A stretch of DNA of 64,000 nt from Brevibacterium aurantiacum (GTDB lineage: Bacteria; Actinomycetota; Actinomycetes; Actinomycetales; Brevibacteriaceae). The notes below the pieces were generated by a model. The model saw nothing but the letters and a program-made list of their open reading frames with translations. It did not search any database and was not told where the DNA came from. The position numbers and the translations under genes are program-made. The stretch spans positions 1 through 64,000 of the forward strand of contig NZ_FXZB01000011.1 in the NCBI RefSeq assembly GCF_900169065.1, written 5' to 3'. Positions 33,153-42,604 of the stretch are shown here, piece by piece. Position 1 is the stretch's first letter. The number at the start of each line of letters is the position of its first letter.

Positions 33153-34388
33153 TCAGGGCGGCAGATCCGCCGGTGGGGTGAAGTGCCACAGGTAGGCGAC
33201 CCAGACGATCTGGAGCAGGATGAACGCGCACAGAACAGCCGCCCTGTACCCGCGAGAGCGCACGAGAGCCAATGTCAGCGCCATCGGGAACAGCGGCAGC
33301 AGCAGCCGCAGGGTCGACGTCTGCGGAGTGAAGAAGATGAGCAGGTACACGCCGTAGGCCAGACAGAAGTACTGCAGAGTTCTGCCCATCTTGGCGCCCG
33401 CCGGGGAGAAGATGAGAGCCAGCATTCCTGCAATGACGACGAACAGTAGCACCGGGCCCAGCGGACCGATGAGGCTGTTGGCCTGAGCCAACCACTGCAC
33501 CACGTACGTCGACTCACCGGTGTGCCAAGCCGCTTCGGTGTCCGTATACGCGGTCATCGACCCCGTTGACAACCAGGCGTGGATGGGATGGACCAATGCC
33601 GCGACGCACGAGAGCACACCCAAGGTCCAGGACCGCACCACCTCGGCGGTGGGATAGGGGTCGTGCCTGCGACGCATGAAGCGGTCGATGAGGTGCAGCA
33701 GCATGAAGAAGGCGAAGGCCACGCCGATCGGGCGCGAGAGATCCATGAGGAACACGACGGGAATCGCACTGAGATAGCGGCGTTCGACGACGAGGAGGAG
33801 CGCTGTGGCCTGCAGCAGCAGCGTCAGCGACTCCGCGTACCCGGTGGAGAAGATGGCCGCCGGGGGAAAGAACATGACGAGGGCCAGACCGGTCAGGGCC
33901 TGGCCGGGGTCGACGTATCTGCGAAACAGCACCAGGATGACAATGGCGGCGAGGCCCGCTGCGAGTGTCGACACGATCGGTGAGATCACTTCGTAGCTCA
34001 GTCCGGTCACGCTCGAGAGGTTGCCGACGATCGCCGGATGCAGCGGATAGAACGCCCATTGGTTCTCGGCCACCGCGCCGGTCTCATCGATCGGCAGGAT
34101 GTTCGGGTAGCCCTCCTTCGCCACCCGGCCGTACCAGCCGCCGTCCCAGAAGTTGAGGAAGTCGTTGAGTGTGGTGGTCACCGGGCTGGAGGACCAGTTC
34201 GCCGGATCCTGACGTTTGAGGACGGCGGCGAAGATCGAGATGCTCACGACTCGTGAGACGAAGTAGACCGCGATGGCCTGCACCCACACCGGCAGGGTGA
34301 GGAACAGGGTGCTCAGGCGCGACAGCCTGGAGGAGCTGAAGACTTCGGGAGCGAGTGTGATTCCGGGCAGGTCGTGGGCTTTGCTCAT
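33153..34388 (-). CDS. PIG-V-like integral membrane glycosyltransferase
   Basis: 411 aa with about ten membrane segments. It resembles PIG-V-type mannosyltransferases: an N-terminal extracytoplasmic loop with NFWDGGWYGRVAKEGYP (the acidic W-D-G-x-W-Y segment), WAFYPLHPAIV and later FFPPAAIFSTGYAESL. It probably uses a polyprenyl-phosphate sugar to glycosylate a lipid or protein outside the membrane. The start overlaps the DivIVA-like stop (ATGA). In mycobacteria the equivalent slot near folP2 holds gpgS and tagA, which are absent here. Confidence 0.78.
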   Translation of the reverse strand: MSKAHDLPGITLAPEVFSSSRLSRLSTLFLTLPVWVQAIAVYFVSRVVSISIFAAVLKRQDPANWSSSPVTTTLNDFLNFWDGGWYGRVAKEGYPNILPIDETGAVAENQWAFYPLHPAIVGNLSSVTGLSYEVISPIVSTLAAGLAAIVILVLFRRYVDPGQALTGLALVMFFPPAAIFSTGYAESLTLLLQATALLLVVERRYLSAIPVVFLMDLSRPIGVAFAFFMLLHLIDRFMRRRHDPYPTAEVVRSWTLGVLSCVAALVHPIHAWLSTGSMTAYTDTEAAWHTGESTYVVQWLAQANSLIGPLGPVLLFVVIAGMLALIFSPAGAKMGRTLQYFCLAYGVYLLIFFTPQTSTLRLLLPLFPMALTLALVRSRGYRAAVLCAFILLQIVWVAYLWHFTPPADLPP

Positions 34389-34654
34389 TGCTGCTCGCGT
34401 GCGGCTTCCAGCTCGGTGATTCGGGTGCGCAGAGCTGTCACCGCGCTGTCGACGTCCTCCATGCGGTAGCCGCGCAGGGCGGGGCGGAACGAGAGCCCCT
34501 CGAGATCCTCAGGTGTGAAGTCCTGCGGCAGGGGCTGCCAGTCGGCCTCAGTCTCCTCAGCGGACTCGGCGGAGAAGACGTTGAACGTCGCCGCCAGCAC
34601 GATCACGAGCACGAAGATCGCTGCGGCCACTCCGATCACAATCCACAATGGCAT
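34385..34654 (-). CDS. Small membrane protein with a DivIVA-like domain
   Basis: 89 aa. One N-terminal membrane helix (IVIGVAAAIFVLVIVLAATF), then a DivIVA-type motif: LSFRPALRGYRMEDVDSAV followed by a coiled coil (LRTRITELEAAREQQ). The FRPxLRGYxxxxVD pattern is the one used by DivIVA/Wag31-related proteins. It resembles Rv1209. A role at the cell envelope or division site is plausible. It is cotranscribed with the PIG-V-like gene by an ATGA overlap. Confidence 0.78.
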   Translation of the reverse strand: MPLWIVIGVAAAIFVLVIVLAATFNVFSAESAEETEADWQPLPQDFTPEDLEGLSFRPALRGYRMEDVDSAVTALRTRITELEAAREQQ

Positions 34655-34685
34655 AACGTCATTTTCTCACAGTGAGCGCATCTGC

Positions 34686-35585
34686 TCAGCGCAGGCCGCG
34701 CACGGTGTGTTTGGGAGCTGCGTCACCGGTGATCGCCAGCGTCACCGCGATGGCGTCAGCGGTGGCGCGAACGTCGTGAGTGCGGATCATCGCAGCCCCC
34801 TTCGCCACCGCAAGCGCGGTGGCCGCGATCGTTCCGTTGAGACGCTCCCCCGGTGCCACGTCACCGATGGCCTCGCCGACGAAGTCCTTCCGCGAGATCG
34901 CCAGCAGCACCCGGAATCCGGTGTCGGTGAAGGTCTCGAGCTCCCGCAGCAGGCGCAGCGACTGGTAGGTGTTCTTTCCGAAGTCCGGTGTCGGATCGAT
35001 GATGATCTTCTCAGCGGCGACTCCAGCGTCCAGGGCGGCTTCGGCCAGTCCGATCACTCCGTCCAGGGTCCGTTCGACGACCTCGCCGGCGCTCAGCCCG
35101 TACCGGTTGCGGTGGGCGTCGGTGCGTGGGGCCAGTCCGCCCGTGTGTGAGCAGACGATGCCCACGTCGTTCTTCGCCGCCACGGAGGCCAGTTCGGGAT
35201 CGACTCCGGCCCAGGTGTCATTGAGCAGGCCCGCACCCGCGGTGCAGGCGGCCTGGGCGACTTCGTGGCGCCAGGTGTCGACGCTGATGAGCACGTCGGG
35301 GTGGCTGTGCGCGACGGCCTCGATGACTGGGCAGACACGGTCGATCTCCTCGGCGCTGGAGATCTCCCGCCCGCGGCCGGCCCTCACGCCTCCGATGTCG
35401 ACGATGTGCGCCCCGTTCTGCACGGCGCCTTCGACGGCTGCGATGGCTTCCTCGGCAGTGGCCGCCGATTCGTAGAACGAATCCGTGGTCCGGTTGATCA
35501 CGGCCATGATGGCTGGGCCGCCGGACCGGGCCTGTGCCAGTTGAAAGCCGCCGAGGTGGGGACTGGGCTCGGCTGTGTCCCTCAC
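34686..35585 (-). CDS. Dihydropteroate-synthase-like protein, FolP2 type
   Basis: 299 aa from a GTG at 35585, which has AAGGGAG 8 nt upstream. It has the TIM-barrel pterin-binding fold: MAVINRTTDSFYES, VDIGGVRAG, VLISVDTWRHEVA, LLNDTWAG, PTPDFGKNTYQSL and SRKDFVGE. The canonical loop with STRP after DIGGE is replaced by VRAGRG, as in mycobacterial FolP2, a paralogue not thought to make dihydropteroate; canonical FolP is probably elsewhere. Upstream, the same frame is open through a truncated LOG gene to an ATG at 35858, so a 390-aa fusion is possible. Neighbours (DivIVA-like, dapE) match the Rv1202-Rv1209 order. Confidence 0.8.
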   Translation of the reverse strand: MRDTAEPSPHLGGFQLAQARSGGPAIMAVINRTTDSFYESAATAEEAIAAVEGAVQNGAHIVDIGGVRAGRGREISSAEEIDRVCPVIEAVAHSHPDVLISVDTWRHEVAQAACTAGAGLLNDTWAGVDPELASVAAKNDVGIVCSHTGGLAPRTDAHRNRYGLSAGEVVERTLDGVIGLAEAALDAGVAAEKIIIDPTPDFGKNTYQSLRLLRELETFTDTGFRVLLAISRKDFVGEAIGDVAPGERLNGTIAATALAVAKGAAMIRTHDVRATADAIAVTLAITGDAAPKHTVRGLR

Positions 35586-35858
35586 TGCTGTTCTCCCTTG
35601 ATCGCGGGCGGAGCCGAAGATCGACACGGCAGGACCGATCTTCGCCAAGGAGTCGAAGCCTTCGACGAACTCGCCCTGGATCCGCAGCACCCGCCACGGA
35701 TCTTCGTGTGTCCAGTCCGAGGGTCCGCGAGAATCGAGCAGGCTCTGGTCTGCGGTCGTCTCCGGCACCTGTGATCCGCGCAGGCGCAGCGGACCCTGGC
35801 TGTAGACATTGTCCTCAGCCGAAGCTGGAACCTCGGCGGTTGAGTCATGGTCGGTCAT
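35586..35858 (-). pseudogene. Truncated LOG-family gene (N-terminal remnant, fused in frame to the FolP2-like gene)
   Basis: From the ATG at 35858 the frame encodes about 90 aa: GPLRLRGSQVPETT, LLDSRGPSDWTHEDPWRVLR, IQGEFVEGFDSLAKIGPAVS and IFGSARD. This is the N terminus of the actinobacterial LOG protein (TIGR00730, cytokinin riboside 5'-monophosphate phosphoribohydrolase). It stops being LOG-like right after FGSAR; the catalytic PGGxGTxxE region is absent. The sequence then passes without a stop into the ribosome site and GTG of the FolP2-like gene. In mycobacteria complete LOG and folP2 genes are close neighbours, so a single internal deletion explains the junction. Its start is 5 nt from the dapE stop. 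Confidence 0.8.
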
Positions 35859-35863
35859 CGGTC

Positions 35864-37030
35864 TCAGCGGCCTTCGAGGTAGGCGTGCAGTGTCCGGGTG
35901 GCCTCGTCGACCTCGGTGACCGACACATGCTCATCCGACTTGTGGGCGTAGAGAGGATTGCCGGGTCCGAAGTTCACCGCCGGGACACCGAGTGCGCTGA
36001 ACCTCGAAACATCGGTCCAACCCAGCTTCGGTGCCGGTGAGAGCCCAAGCGTGTCGATGAAGTCCTGAGCGATGGCGCGATCAAGGCCGGGCCGTGCCCC
36101 TTCGGCTGCGTCGGTGACGACGACGTCGAAGCCGGTGAAGAACTCGCGGAGGAAGCCCTCGGCCTCGGCGGCGGACTTGCTCGGTGCGAACCGGTAGTTC
36201 ACGGCCACTGTGCAGGCATCGGGCACGACGTTGCCGGCGACTCCCCCGCTGATCGACACTGCCGACAGCGATTCACGGTAGTCGAGTCCGTCGACGTTCA
36301 CGGTCCCGGTCTCATGGTCGGCCAGGCGCTGGAGCACCTCTGCTGCGGCGTGGATGGCATTGACTCCCATGAATGCGCGTGCCGAGTGGGCGCGAACTCC
36401 GGTCGTCGAGACGTTGACCCTGATGGTGCCGTTGCAGCCGCCCTCGACCGAGGCGTTCGAGGGTTCACCGAGGATCGCGAAGTCCCCTCCCAGCCAGTCG
36501 GGGTGGTTGCGGGAGACGCGGCCGAGACCGTTGAGGGAGGCGTCGACCTCCTCGTGGTCGTAGAAGACCCAGCTGACGTCGCGCGTAGGTTCGCGCAGGG
36601 CCGCGGCGGTGACCAGTGCCATCGCGACTCCGGCCTTCATATCGCAGGCACCCCTGCCCCAGATGACCTCGTCATCGGTGTAGTTCTCACCATCCATGTG
36701 GGTGCGCCGAGGCGGCAGGTTGTCCTCGACTGGAACCGTGTCCAAGTGGCCGGCCACGACGATGCGCTCGGCTCGTCCCAGGTGGGTGCGGGCCACGAGA
36801 GTGTCTCCGTCGCGCAGGATCTCCAGGTCCGGGCCAGGGCCTGCCCCGATGCGCTCGAGCACTGTTGCGACGGCGTCGGTGATGGTTGTCTCATTGCCTG
36901 AGACGGATTCGACGGCGCACAGGCGACCGGTGAGATCGGCCGGGTCACCGAGGGCCGCAAACAGGTATTCGGACAGGTCACCGGTGGGGGCGAAACGGGA
37001 TTCGGTCTCAGCAGATGGATCGACAGTCAT
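35864..37030 (-). CDS. dapE: Succinyl-diaminopimelate desuccinylase
   Basis: 388 aa, M20 family. Metal-binding and catalytic stretches are visible: [49 protein letters not shown] and [18 protein letters not shown], with the dimerisation domain between. It hydrolyses N-succinyl-LL-2,6-diaminopimelate in lysine and peptidoglycan synthesis. ATG 37030 is chosen because it is 7 nt from a minus-strand TAGGCT (37038-37043); readings further upstream run into dapD on the other strand. It is divergent from dapD, the enzyme two steps earlier in the pathway. Confidence 0.93.
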   Translation of the reverse strand: MTVDPSAETESRFAPTGDLSEYLFAALGDPADLTGRLCAVESVSGNETTITDAVATVLERIGAGPGPDLEILRDGDTLVARTHLGRAERIVVAGHLDTVPVEDNLPPRRTHMDGENYTDDEVIWGRGACDMKAGVAMALVTAAALREPTRDVSWVFYDHEEVDASLNGLGRVSRNHPDWLGGDFAILGEPSNASVEGGCNGTIRVNVSTTGVRAHSARAFMGVNAIHAAAEVLQRLADHETGTVNVDGLDYRESLSAVSISGGVAGNVVPDACTVAVNYRFAPSKSAAEAEGFLREFFTGFDVVVTDAAEGARPGLDRAIAQDFIDTLGLSPAPKLGWTDVSRFSALGVPAVNFGPGNPLYAHKSDEHVSVTEVDEATRTLHAYLEGR

Positions 37031-37037
37031 ACCGCTT

Positions 37038-37066
37038 AGCCTAGTACTGCCGCCACCGACTAGTCT
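37038..37066. promoter_or_regulatory. Divergent leaderless promoters of dapE and dapD
   Basis: Minus-strand TAGGCT (37038-37043) is 7 nt from the dapE ATG; plus-strand TAGTCT (37061-37066) is 7 nt from the dapD ATG at 37074. Only 43 bp separate the two start codons, so the polymerase footprints must overlap and the two genes may compete. GGAGG just before the dapD ATG is too close to act as a normal ribosome site. Confidence 0.6.
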
Positions 37067-37073
37067 TGGAGGC

Positions 37074-38018
37074 ATGACAGAACGCATAGTTTCCGCACGT
37101 GGCCTGGCCACCCTGCACAACGACTCCGTCCTCACCGCCTGGTACCCCACCCTGAGCACGGCCGATTCCTTCGAAGCCGCCGAGGCGGCCGCCGCCTCCC
37201 GCGCGGACGCTGACGGGCTCGATGCCCTCGTGTCCGCCGACGAGGCTCGGGGCACCCGGACCGAGGTCGTCACCACCACCATCGACCTCGACGCCGGTCC
37301 CGCTTCGGCAGCCGATGCCTACCTGCGCCTGCACGCGCTCTCCCACCGTGTGGTCGTTCCCAACGACGTCAACCTCGACGGCATCTTCGGTCACCTCGCG
37401 AATATCGTGTGGACCTCCGCTGGCGCCTGCTCGCCGGAGGATTTTGAAGCCACCCGCGCGAAGCTGATGGCCAAAGGCCCCGTCGCCGTCTACGGACTCG
37501 ACAAGTTCCCGCGCATGACCGACTTCGTCATCCCCTCCGGTGTGCGTATCGCCGATGCGGACCGTGTTCGCCTCGGCGCACACCTGGCTGCGGGGACGAC
37601 CGTCATGCATGAGGGCTTCGTCAACTTCAACGCCGGCACATTGGGCTCGGCCATGGTCGAGGGACGCATCTCCCAGGGTGTCGTCGTCGGCGACGGCTCC
37701 GACATCGGCGGCGGTGCCTCCATCATGGGCACGCTCTCCGGCGGCGGTACACACCGCATCTCGATCGGCAACGGCAGCCTGCTGGGCGCCAACTCCGGTG
37801 TGGGTATCTCCATCGGCGATGACTGCATCGTCGAAGCTGGTCTCTACATCACGGCCGGAACTCGCGTCACCGTTCCCGGTGAAGACGAGTCGGTCGTCAA
37901 GGCCTCCGAACTCAGCGGCCAGAACAACATCCTGTTCCGCCGCAACTCCGTCACCGGAGCCGTCGAGGCGATCTCACGCACATCCAAGGGAATCGAGCTC
38001 AACCCCGACCTGCACTGA
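37074..38018 (+). CDS. dapD: Tetrahydrodipicolinate N-succinyltransferase
   Basis: 314 aa, the size of actinobacterial DapD (about 317 aa in mycobacteria). The central and C-terminal part is a left-handed beta-helix of hexapeptide repeats ([57 protein letters not shown]). It succinylates tetrahydrodipicolinate in the diaminopimelate pathway. The distinct first 110 residues are typical of the actinobacterial form. It shares a divergent promoter region with dapE. Confidence 0.93.
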   Translation: MTERIVSARGLATLHNDSVLTAWYPTLSTADSFEAAEAAAASRADADGLDALVSADEARGTRTEVVTTTIDLDAGPASAADAYLRLHALSHRVVVPNDVNLDGIFGHLANIVWTSAGACSPEDFEATRAKLMAKGPVAVYGLDKFPRMTDFVIPSGVRIADADRVRLGAHLAAGTTVMHEGFVNFNAGTLGSAMVEGRISQGVVVGDGSDIGGGASIMGTLSGGGTHRISIGNGSLLGANSGVGISIGDDCIVEAGLYITAGTRVTVPGEDESVVKASELSGQNNILFRRNSVTGAVEAISRTSKGIELNPDLH

Positions 38019-38037
38019 GCAACAGCAACATCAACTC

Positions 38038-38065
38038 GGGCGCGTCCACGAAAGTGGGTGCGCCC
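38038..38065 (+). terminator. dapD terminator with a GAAA loop
   Basis: A 12-bp stem, GGGCGCGTCCAC (38038-38049) with GTGGGTGCGCCC (38054-38065), two G.U pairs and a GAAA (GNRA-type) tetraloop, 19 nt after the dapD stop. Confidence 0.78.
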
Positions 38066-38173
38066 TCGTGCTGTCTCGGCCAGTCTTACGTCGTGCCTCA
38101 ACCCGTGGTGAGCGTGTGTCGTACGTCAGCCCCGCGCTGTCGTCGTGAGCGTGCGGCTCGAGCAGACATGACA

Positions 38174-38243
38174 ATACGCCCTACACTCGGCTGCAAACCA
38201 CCTTCTCCCAAAGGGGTGAAGCGGTGCTGAGTGTAGGGCGTAT
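38174..38243. repeat. 70-nt inverted repeat with a nested hairpin, in the 329-bp dapD-gltA gap
   Basis: The gap 38019-38347 holds no gene. ATACGCCCTACACTC (38174-38188) is exactly complementary to GAGTGTAGGGCGTAT (38229-38243). Inside, CTTCTCCC AAA GGGGTGAAG makes a second stem. Further right are direct repeats GGCGGTGCC (twice, 38251-38279) and GAGTCGCG (twice, 38284-38312). It may be a second termination element for the convergent pair dapD and gltA, or a structured RNA. There is no transposase or target-site duplication. Confidence 0.6.
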
Positions 38244-38347
38244 ATGACCGGCGGTGCCTATTGCGAACGGCGGTGCCGGTTAAGAGTCGCGGTATGCATT
38301 ACGAGTCGCGATACTGGTTGAGACCAGCCGCGCGATCGCGGATGCGA

Positions 38348-39631
<1,284 letters not shown>

Positions 39632-39652
39632 ATGTTCTCCTCAGCTTTGACC

Positions 39653-39675
39653 CACCTCAAGAACTTCCTGAGGTG
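39653..39675 (-). promoter_or_regulatory. Inverted repeat upstream of gltA (possible operator)
   Basis: CACCTCA (39653-39659) and TGAGGTG (39669-39675) flank 9 bp, just above the gltA ribosome site. A -10-like TAGTCT lies further upstream on the minus strand. It could be an operator or a leader hairpin. Confidence 0.4.
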
Positions 39676-39836
39676 TCTTGCACAATTCCCTCAAAGACTA
39701 CCGATAACTGCCAGAATCAGAAAATCCCAGCACTACCCTCAAACTGCTCGGTAACCCGTCTGATCTGGCTCTACTGGGCTTCTTCGAACCAAATTTCGGT
39801 AGGCTCAGCGTCCACCCTTTTGGACCTCAGAACCGC

Positions 39837-40973
39837 TCATTCTGCCGCCGCATGCAACCGTCGTGCGGCCGCCTCGATGCGCTCATCACTTGCCGTCAGG
39901 GCAATGCGCACATGGTCCGTAGCCGCCTCACCATAGAATTCGCCGGGACCGGCGATGATGCCGATGTCGGCCAGCCCGGACAGCGAATCCCAGCAGTTGA
40001 TGTCGGCACTCGACCACAGATAGAGGCCCGCGCTCGAGTGATCGATGCGGAATCCGTAGTCTTCGAGACCGCTGCGCAGCAGGACCCGACGAGCCCGGTA
40101 GCGCTCCTTCTGTTCAGTGACGTGAGCAGTGTCTCGCAGACCGGCGATCATCGCCGCCTGGACTGGGAACGGCACGATCATTCCGGCGTGCTTGCGTGAC
40201 TTGGTGAGGTCGCCGATGAGGTCGCGGTCACCGGTCACGAAGGCCGCGCGGTACCCGGCGAGGTTGGACTGCTTCGACATCGAGTACACGCTGAGAACAC
40301 CGTGGTGATCTCCGCCGGTGACGTTGAGGATGCTCGGAGCCGGTGATTCGGATTCCCAGTTGAGCAGTCCGTAGCACTCATCGGAGGCAAGGACGACTCC
40401 AGATTCACGGGTACGGCGGACCACCTCGGCGAGGGTGTCGGTGTCCAGCACCTCACCCGTGGGATTGCCAGGGGTGTTGATCCACAGCAGTCCGATTCCG
40501 TCCAGGGAGGCACCGGCGGCAACGTCTGCCGCGTCGAGACGACGACAGCCGACACCGGCGATCGTGGCACCCATCTCATAGGTCGGGTAGGCCGCCGATG
40601 GGCAGGCCACTTCCAGACCAGCCTGGCGCAGTCCCAGCAGTGTGGGCAGCCACGCGACAAGCTCCTTCGAACCGACCGTGGGCAGCACCTCGGCGGCGGG
40701 ATCGAGTGTGACCCCATGCCAATTCTGATACCACCAGGCGATGGCTTCGCGCAGTTCGGTCGTGCCCGCCGTCGTCGGATAGCCATGGGCGTCTCCGGCG
40801 GCGGCCAGTGCTGACTGGATCACCTGAGGAGTGGGATCGACCGGTGTGCCGATCGAGAGGTCGCAGACCCCATCAGGGTGCTGTGCGGCCCGATCGCGGA
40901 ACTCGGTGAGTCGGTCCCACGGGTAGTCGGGCAGATTGAGGCCGAAGCGCGACGAGTCGAAGCGTGAAGACAT
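39837..40973 (-). CDS. dapC: Succinyldiaminopimelate transaminase
   Basis: 378 aa, fold-type I aminotransferase. The PLP lysine is in YSMSKQSNLAGYRAAF, with SDECYGLLNW and WINTPGNPTGEV before it. It makes N-succinyl-2-amino-6-ketopimelate aminated product for lysine and peptidoglycan. In actinobacteria dapC follows fdxA as here (3-nt gap), which supports this specific assignment over generic aminotransferase. Confidence 0.9.
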   Translation of the reverse strand: MSSRFDSSRFGLNLPDYPWDRLTEFRDRAAQHPDGVCDLSIGTPVDPTPQVIQSALAAAGDAHGYPTTAGTTELREAIAWWYQNWHGVTLDPAAEVLPTVGSKELVAWLPTLLGLRQAGLEVACPSAAYPTYEMGATIAGVGCRRLDAADVAAGASLDGIGLLWINTPGNPTGEVLDTDTLAEVVRRTRESGVVLASDECYGLLNWESESPAPSILNVTGGDHHGVLSVYSMSKQSNLAGYRAAFVTGDRDLIGDLTKSRKHAGMIVPFPVQAAMIAGLRDTAHVTEQKERYRARRVLLRSGLEDYGFRIDHSSAGLYLWSSADINCWDSLSGLADIGIIAGPGEFYGEAATDHVRIALTASDERIEAAARRLHAAAE

Positions 40974-40976
40974 GGC

Positions 40977-41300
40977 TCAGTCGTGAGCTTGCAGAGGCAG
41001 GGCGGCGATGATCGGGTGATCCAAGCCGGTGTTGCCCAGCTTCGCGGCGCCGCCGGGTGAGCCCAGCTCGTCGAAGAATTCGACGTTGGCCTTGTAGTAC
41101 TCCGACCATTCCTCCGGTGTGTCGTCTTCGTAGAAGATCGCTTCAACCGGGCAGACCGGTTCGCAGGCGCCACAATCGACACATTCGTCCGGGTGGATGT
41201 AGAGGCTGCGCTCACCTTCATAGATGCAGTCGACCGGACATTCGTCGACGCAGGCCTTGTCCTTCAGATCGACACAAGGCTGGGCAATGATGTACGTCAC
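40977..41300 (-). CDS. fdxA: 7Fe ferredoxin
   Basis: 107 aa. N-terminal cluster ligands are CVDLKDKACVDECPVDC ([3Fe-4S] type) and the second set is CVDCGACEPVCPVEAIFYE ([4Fe-4S]). It carries electrons to partners such as P450s or 2-oxoacid oxidoreductases. The start is GTG with AGGAG 8 nt upstream. It is cotranscribed with dapC. Confidence 0.94.
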   Translation of the reverse strand: MTYIIAQPCVDLKDKACVDECPVDCIYEGERSLYIHPDECVDCGACEPVCPVEAIFYEDDTPEEWSEYYKANVEFFDELGSPGGAAKLGNTGLDHPIIAALPLQAHD

Positions 41301-41501
41301 GAGTACGACTCCTATAAAGACTCAACGAGATTGCACGTATACAGCCTAAGACTACGCCTTCCGGTCCGGTCAGGTCCCATCGGGTCGACGTGATCCTTCT
41401 TTCACATTCGTGTCCTCGGTCACGTCGGCGGCGGTGGGGATGGGGGCTGGATTAGGCTGGGGTGGCAAGAACTTCAAGGACGTTTCGGCGGAAGGCGATA
41501 A

Positions 41502-42575
41502 GTGGACGATCTGCAGCCCGGCAAAAGAGTGGTCGTGCGGTATTCGCTCGAACCCGGTGATTCGCATTCGACCTCGGATGCCCTCGGCGTCGTCAACAGT
41601 GCCGACGAGTCGTTCGTGGAGATCGGGACCAAACGCGGACCGATCCGCATCGCCCGCGAGCAGATCATGCTCGTCCACGAGGTGCCCCCGGCACCGACCA
41701 AATCAGGTCGCACCCACGAGATCGTCTCCGCCGTCGATCTGCGTCGGATCTCAGCAGCAGCATGGCTACCTGCTGACATCTCCTGGCTGCATATGGAGAA
41801 CCTGCGCAATGAGAGTTCCGAATCCGATGCCGACATCGGACTGCTGCAGAAGGGCTGGCTGCTGCGCAGCTCCGACTCGGTGACCAGACGTGCCAACAGC
41901 TGCCTGCCCGTCACCGACACCGGAATGGACTGGGAGCAGAGCCTCGACGCCGTCGAAGCCTGGTACTCGGCCCGGGAGAAGCCCAGCTGCGTCCAGATCT
42001 ATTCTGCCGATGACTCCAGTACTCTGGCGCCGGCATGCGAAGGGCTGGCCCCCCTGCTCTCCGCCCGCGGCTACTCCCCCTGTGAGCCCGTCTTCCTGCT
42101 GGCCGGTTCCACCGCCGAGGCGGCCGCTGGGGCCGCTCATCCCGGTGACGCAGCCGCTCCAGGCCTGTCTATCGACTTCAGCGAGGAGCCGAGCCCCATG
42201 CACTACGCGGCGTGGACGAGTGAGCGCGACCCCGGTTCGGCCGACGCTTTCCGCAGCCTCATCGAAGCTTCCGATCCGTGTCAGTTCGTCACGGCCTATG
42301 CCGATCACCCCGATGGCAGCAGGACCATGGTGGCCAGCGCCCGGATCGTCGAACGCAGCAAATGGGGCGTGCTGACGAACCTCGTCACCCACCCCGACCT
42401 GCGCCGGCGAGGAGCAGGTCGGTCGGTGGCCCGCGCCGCGGCGGCACTGCTGTCCCAGCGGGGAGTGCGTTCGTATCTCGTTGATGTGGAGGCGAGCAAC
42501 GAAGCGTCCCTGAACCTCTTCACATCCCTGGGAGCCACGGTTCGTCACCGGTCCTGGTACGCCAGTCGCGGTTGA
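41502..42575 (+). CDS. GNAT family N-acetyltransferase with an N-terminal SH3-like domain
   Basis: 357 aa. The first 65 residues form a small barrel-like region (GKRVVVRYSLEPGDSHSTSD, then SFVEIGTKRGPIRIAREQI), similar to the Rv0428c-type actinobacterial acetyltransferases. The C-terminal GNAT fold has VTHPDLRRRGAGRSVARAA, the acetyl-CoA pyrophosphate loop, and a final YLVDVEASNEASLNLFTSLG. The start is GTG with GAAGG 7-11 nt upstream. The substrate is not known. Confidence 0.8.
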   Translation: MDDLQPGKRVVVRYSLEPGDSHSTSDALGVVNSADESFVEIGTKRGPIRIAREQIMLVHEVPPAPTKSGRTHEIVSAVDLRRISAAAWLPADISWLHMENLRNESSESDADIGLLQKGWLLRSSDSVTRRANSCLPVTDTGMDWEQSLDAVEAWYSAREKPSCVQIYSADDSSTLAPACEGLAPLLSARGYSPCEPVFLLAGSTAEAAAGAAHPGDAAAPGLSIDFSEEPSPMHYAAWTSERDPGSADAFRSLIEASDPCQFVTAYADHPDGSRTMVASARIVERSKWGVLTNLVTHPDLRRRGAGRSVARAAAALLSQRGVRSYLVDVEASNEASLNLFTSLGATVRHRSWYASRG

Positions 42576-42591
42576 GTCGCGTCAACGACTC
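42574..42591. terminator. Weak hairpin between convergent genes
   Basis: GAGTCG/CGACTC stem with a 6-nt loop spanning the stop region of the GNAT gene and facing the vanW stop at 42605. Confidence 0.35.
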
Positions 42592-42604
42592 CGGCTGAAG
42601 CGAT

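Noticed and set aside
35586..35858. A functional LOG enzyme
   Set aside because: Only the N-terminal 85 or so residues remain; the catalytic PGGxGTxxE region is missing.
38174..38243. MITE or IS remnant
   Set aside because: No target-site duplication, no transposase fragment and no second copy in the window.
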